NCBI RefSeq assembly: GCF_040807025.1
Contig: NC_090944.1
Location: forward strand, 125,045,738 to 125,109,737
Reading direction: 5' to 3'
DNA length: 64,000 bases
DNA from: Struthio camelus
Taxonomy: Eukaryota; Chordata; Aves; Struthioniformes; Struthionidae
A model generated the notes under the pieces. The model was given only the letters and a program-made list of their open reading frames with translations, did no database searches and was not told the origin of the DNA. This document shows, piece by piece, positions 61,144-64,000 of this stretch. The position numbers were made by a program, and so were the translations under genes. Position 1 is the stretch's first letter, and each line of letters opens with the position of its first letter.

Positions 61144-63084
61144 GCAATAGATCAACTTGAATCACAATTCAGTCACGTTCCCTTTAGATTATGCTGCCAA
61201 GCTCAGGGCACTCAGAATGTGCCACCGCCACAGCTGCCAGGAATTCACGATATTTTGCAGCACAATGCAAATGCCAGGGGAGGGGGAGCAATTCTCCCAG
61301 CTACCCATCCCTGAGTATTAACAAGAAGAAGTTCTCTTTCCCTCTTCTATGTATACAGCCACTCACCTGGCCATTCGCTGCATAGAGGTCTTTCTCATGG
61401 GAACACCTCCTTATTTAAAAACTCTTTTATCTATGCAGATTAGCTACTAGAGTGCCTGCAAATCTGTTTCACCATTTTTCCTTAGAATTTTAAACCTACA
61501 GTGCTTTCCACCTGCGAGGAAATAATTTAAACATATATGTATTTTTCCAGATACAAGCAATTCCGGAGAACTGACACTCTGATCCAGCACCTCAGAAGAG
61601 GTGCTGGGCTTAGACCATAATGGTTTTTTGGGGCTCTTAAAGCCTTTGGGGTTACCTTTTTTGGCTGAAACCTCACATCCTGGATCTTAGGTGCATGTTG
61701 CCAGTGAAACACAGAGGAAAAGCTACTTCTTTCAAGAATTTTTGTCTTCTCTTTCCTTGTTGGTGATTTCTTCTGGCTTCTCCATTATGCAACCATTGTT
61801 TACATCTTCCTGTTTTTTTGTCCAAAACTCCTGCAGAATCATCCACAGACGTCTAGCCCTGGCTTGCATTATATTCATGATTGAGACATCTGAGCTCCTA
61901 GTTCCAGGTTAAAATTCCTCCACAAAATTCCACGATTCCAAAATGTCATGGAAGTTTCCTAGGGCTGTAGTTAATCCTCTCAGCGCCATTCTGATTTCTG
62001 CGACTTTGCCTTCTTTCTTCAGCATACCAGACTTAATAGTTTTAATTAGTCTTACGGTTTCCTTAAAATGCCTGGAAAAGCACTACATCGAAGTCTTTCT
62101 CCTACTAACATCTATGACCATTTCACGAAGCAACAAAACCTAATTAAATTACCATTTCCAGGAACAGTCTTTCCTTCAGTAGTTCGGCAATCTGTCAGAG
62201 TGAATACAATAAATAAATTATTTTTACCAGCTTTTATCTTCCGTCTCTCTGTACTCTACTACCTGATCTATAGCTGGATAAACTGTTTTATAAGAAACTG
62301 TCAGTCATTGTCTCAGCACTGATTTATGGGCACTCAGTTTGCTGGAAGTATAGCCCAAAGCAAACTTGTGCTTAACACCATTTCCAAGAACTGTAGCTAA
62401 AATCTGCTCCAGCAGGTTTTCCAAAATAACAATGAGCACAGACTATCTTGTTCTACATCTGCAGTCAAGCCGTGCATAGCTGGACCAGTGCTGACACCTA
62501 TTGTCTGCCACCTCCCACTTCGTAGCTTAAGAGCATTAGAAAAATGATCTTTTTCTCCAAGAAACATTCAATTTAGTTGCTTCATATCTGTGTGCAAGTT
62601 TACATGCCCACTACCCTCACGTACCAAGCATCAATGTCAGAATCCGTGTACATAAGCTTAATACTTGTGTATAGTTTTGTAATATGCTAAATAACAATTA
62701 TTAGTCATAACCACAGGTAACATGTTACAGCAATCTTAGGGTAACTAGTCATTACAGTATTAACATCAAAATCAAACATACTTTGTTTCCTAATCTAAAT
62801 TTTCTAAAATACAAGATGTTCTTCATAGGTTTAAAGAATACTTGTAATTATATATGATATCATGTTTAAGTAATTTCTCTACTGCTAAACCAATGACCAA
62901 CATCTTATGATGTTCCACAGTAAGGTTTGCTTGCAACCCATCAATTTACTATATATGTAATATAAATATGGAAAGAAATATATGTGTAATAATGATCTAT
63001 ATAGAAAGACTGTAGTGTAATATAAAGCTTCACACCTCACCTCCAGTGTCTGTGATTATGTAAGAACAAATTTATTAATTTTTC

Positions 63085-63145
63085 AACACCCTGATGGCAT
63101 AGTCTAGTGCTATCACACCCATTTCACAGGCAGAGAAATAAGACT
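63085..63145 (+). mobile_element. Possible MIR-like remnant
   Basis: CCCTGATGGCATAG, then CACACCCATTTCACAGGCAGAG, has the MIR core order but is short and diverged. Weak. Confidence 0.3.
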
Positions 63146-64000
63146 CCCCAAAACAAACTAAAATTTTCTAAATCCTCTAGATAACTCTGCATTGCATGAA
63201 GCTTGTGCTGTTGAAGTCTCTTAGTCATTTTTGAAAACTCCATCCCAAAGAGCATAGTGAGTTCCCAGAAATAACACTGCAAAAAGTGAATTAAAAAAAA
63301 TGAATAAAATTCTACATCACAGGAACATCTCCATGAGCACAGAAAACCTTAAGGTCAGCTAAAAATTAAAACTTTTGTTCATCAAACGCAAATTGGTTAC
63401 AAGCCAAGGTATTCTGGACTTACCAGTCAGCGAAAGTCTAAGAGGTTTCAGATTTTAGGAATTATCCCTTTGCCCATTCATAAGGCAGAGACGGGTTTGT
63501 TTTAGAAGTTCAAGTGTCCCTGCAGTCTCAATGACTTATTGAAGACGTCAGAAAGCAGTTAATATATTGGTCAAGAATAGAAACGAAGTTGCCTTTTCTC
63601 ATTCTGACTGGTTTATCCTGCAGATTTAGCTGTTGCAATCATAATGACAATCTTTCTGCAGATGACCGCTCTGACTGATTATACGCTTAGCTCAATAAAC
63701 ACAATGAAATTTACGGAAATACTGTTCCTGCCCTAAGGAGTTCACCAAATGAATTAGAGAAATGCATTAAAGTACAACAACGAGCAGAGGCCAGAGGTAA
63801 TGAAGGAAAAGGATTAAAACAAATAAAGGTGAGGTGATATCACGTTTCTCTCGTGGAAAAGACAGGAAGGAAGGAAGTACAGGCAGCTCTGAAGAGGATT
63901 CCGAGAGGGGATTTATGAGAGGCAGGTTTGGAGAAGAGGATAAAGAAAAGAGCAAAGTCCCAAGACAGTGCTTTAACGGAATACCCCAGGTATCCAGCTT

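Larger units (their letters stand above)
60867..64000. other. XDH 5' UTR, promoter and upstream flank
   Basis: Beyond the two TATA-like elements the region is AT-rich and without a gene I can support. Short open frames on both strands show no family resemblance. A possible degraded MIR-like piece is listed at 63085-63145. Confidence 0.6.

Noticed and set aside
61580-61610. Hairpin GCACCTC...GAGGTGC in the XDH upstream flank
   Set aside because: A seven-base arm hairpin alone is expected by chance at this scale and has no supporting context.
61940-62320. Adjoining open frames in the XDH upstream flank as a possible small gene
   Set aside because: Each is under 90 codons, with no splice-consistent extension or recognisable domain.

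Overview
This is a vertebrate nuclear window, almost certainly from a bird. It has long introns with GT/AG splice sites, old CR1 LINE debris, and a xanthine dehydrogenase whose protein follows the avian form, including a tandemly duplicated cysteine-rich exon that gives 1359 residues against 1333 in human. Bacterial features such as operons, IS elements and CRISPR arrays are absent.

Layout: (1) Bases 1-1340 are GC-rich, CpG-rich flank with an 18-base G run. (2) A two-exon plus-strand gene (1342-1429 and 2765-3576) encodes a 299-residue Golgi-type sulfotransferase of the HNK-1/CHST family. Its PAPS 5'-phosphosulfate loop is degenerate. (3) Bases 3577-7126 are non-coding and hold the converging 3' ends. 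(4) XDH fills 8480-60866 on the minus strand. I could place 37 coding exons; every junction keeps frame, and the sum is 4080 nt including the stop. (5) Bases 60867-64000 are the XDH 5' flank, with two TATA-like elements.

XDH is the purine-catabolism enzyme (hypoxanthine to xanthine to urate), the last step of nitrogen disposal in uricotelic birds. Exons 1-6 carry the two 2Fe-2S domains, exons 7-8 the duplicated linker, exons 9-16 the FAD domain, and exons 17-37 the molybdopterin domain. All eight cluster cysteines and the molybdenum-site Glu832, Arg910, Arg942, Phe944, Phe1039 and Glu1291 are present. One member of the mammalian disulfide pair that converts dehydrogenase to oxidase (Cys992 in rat) is Arg1022 here.

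The two genes are tail to tail and I see no functional link between them. I found no new multi-gene system. The points most worth a second look are the sulfotransferase lacking the canonical PAPS-site lysine, the exon duplication, the Cys-to-Arg change, a few odd residues and donors at XDH splice junctions, and several ancient repeats (CR1, MIR-like, palindromic) in introns.
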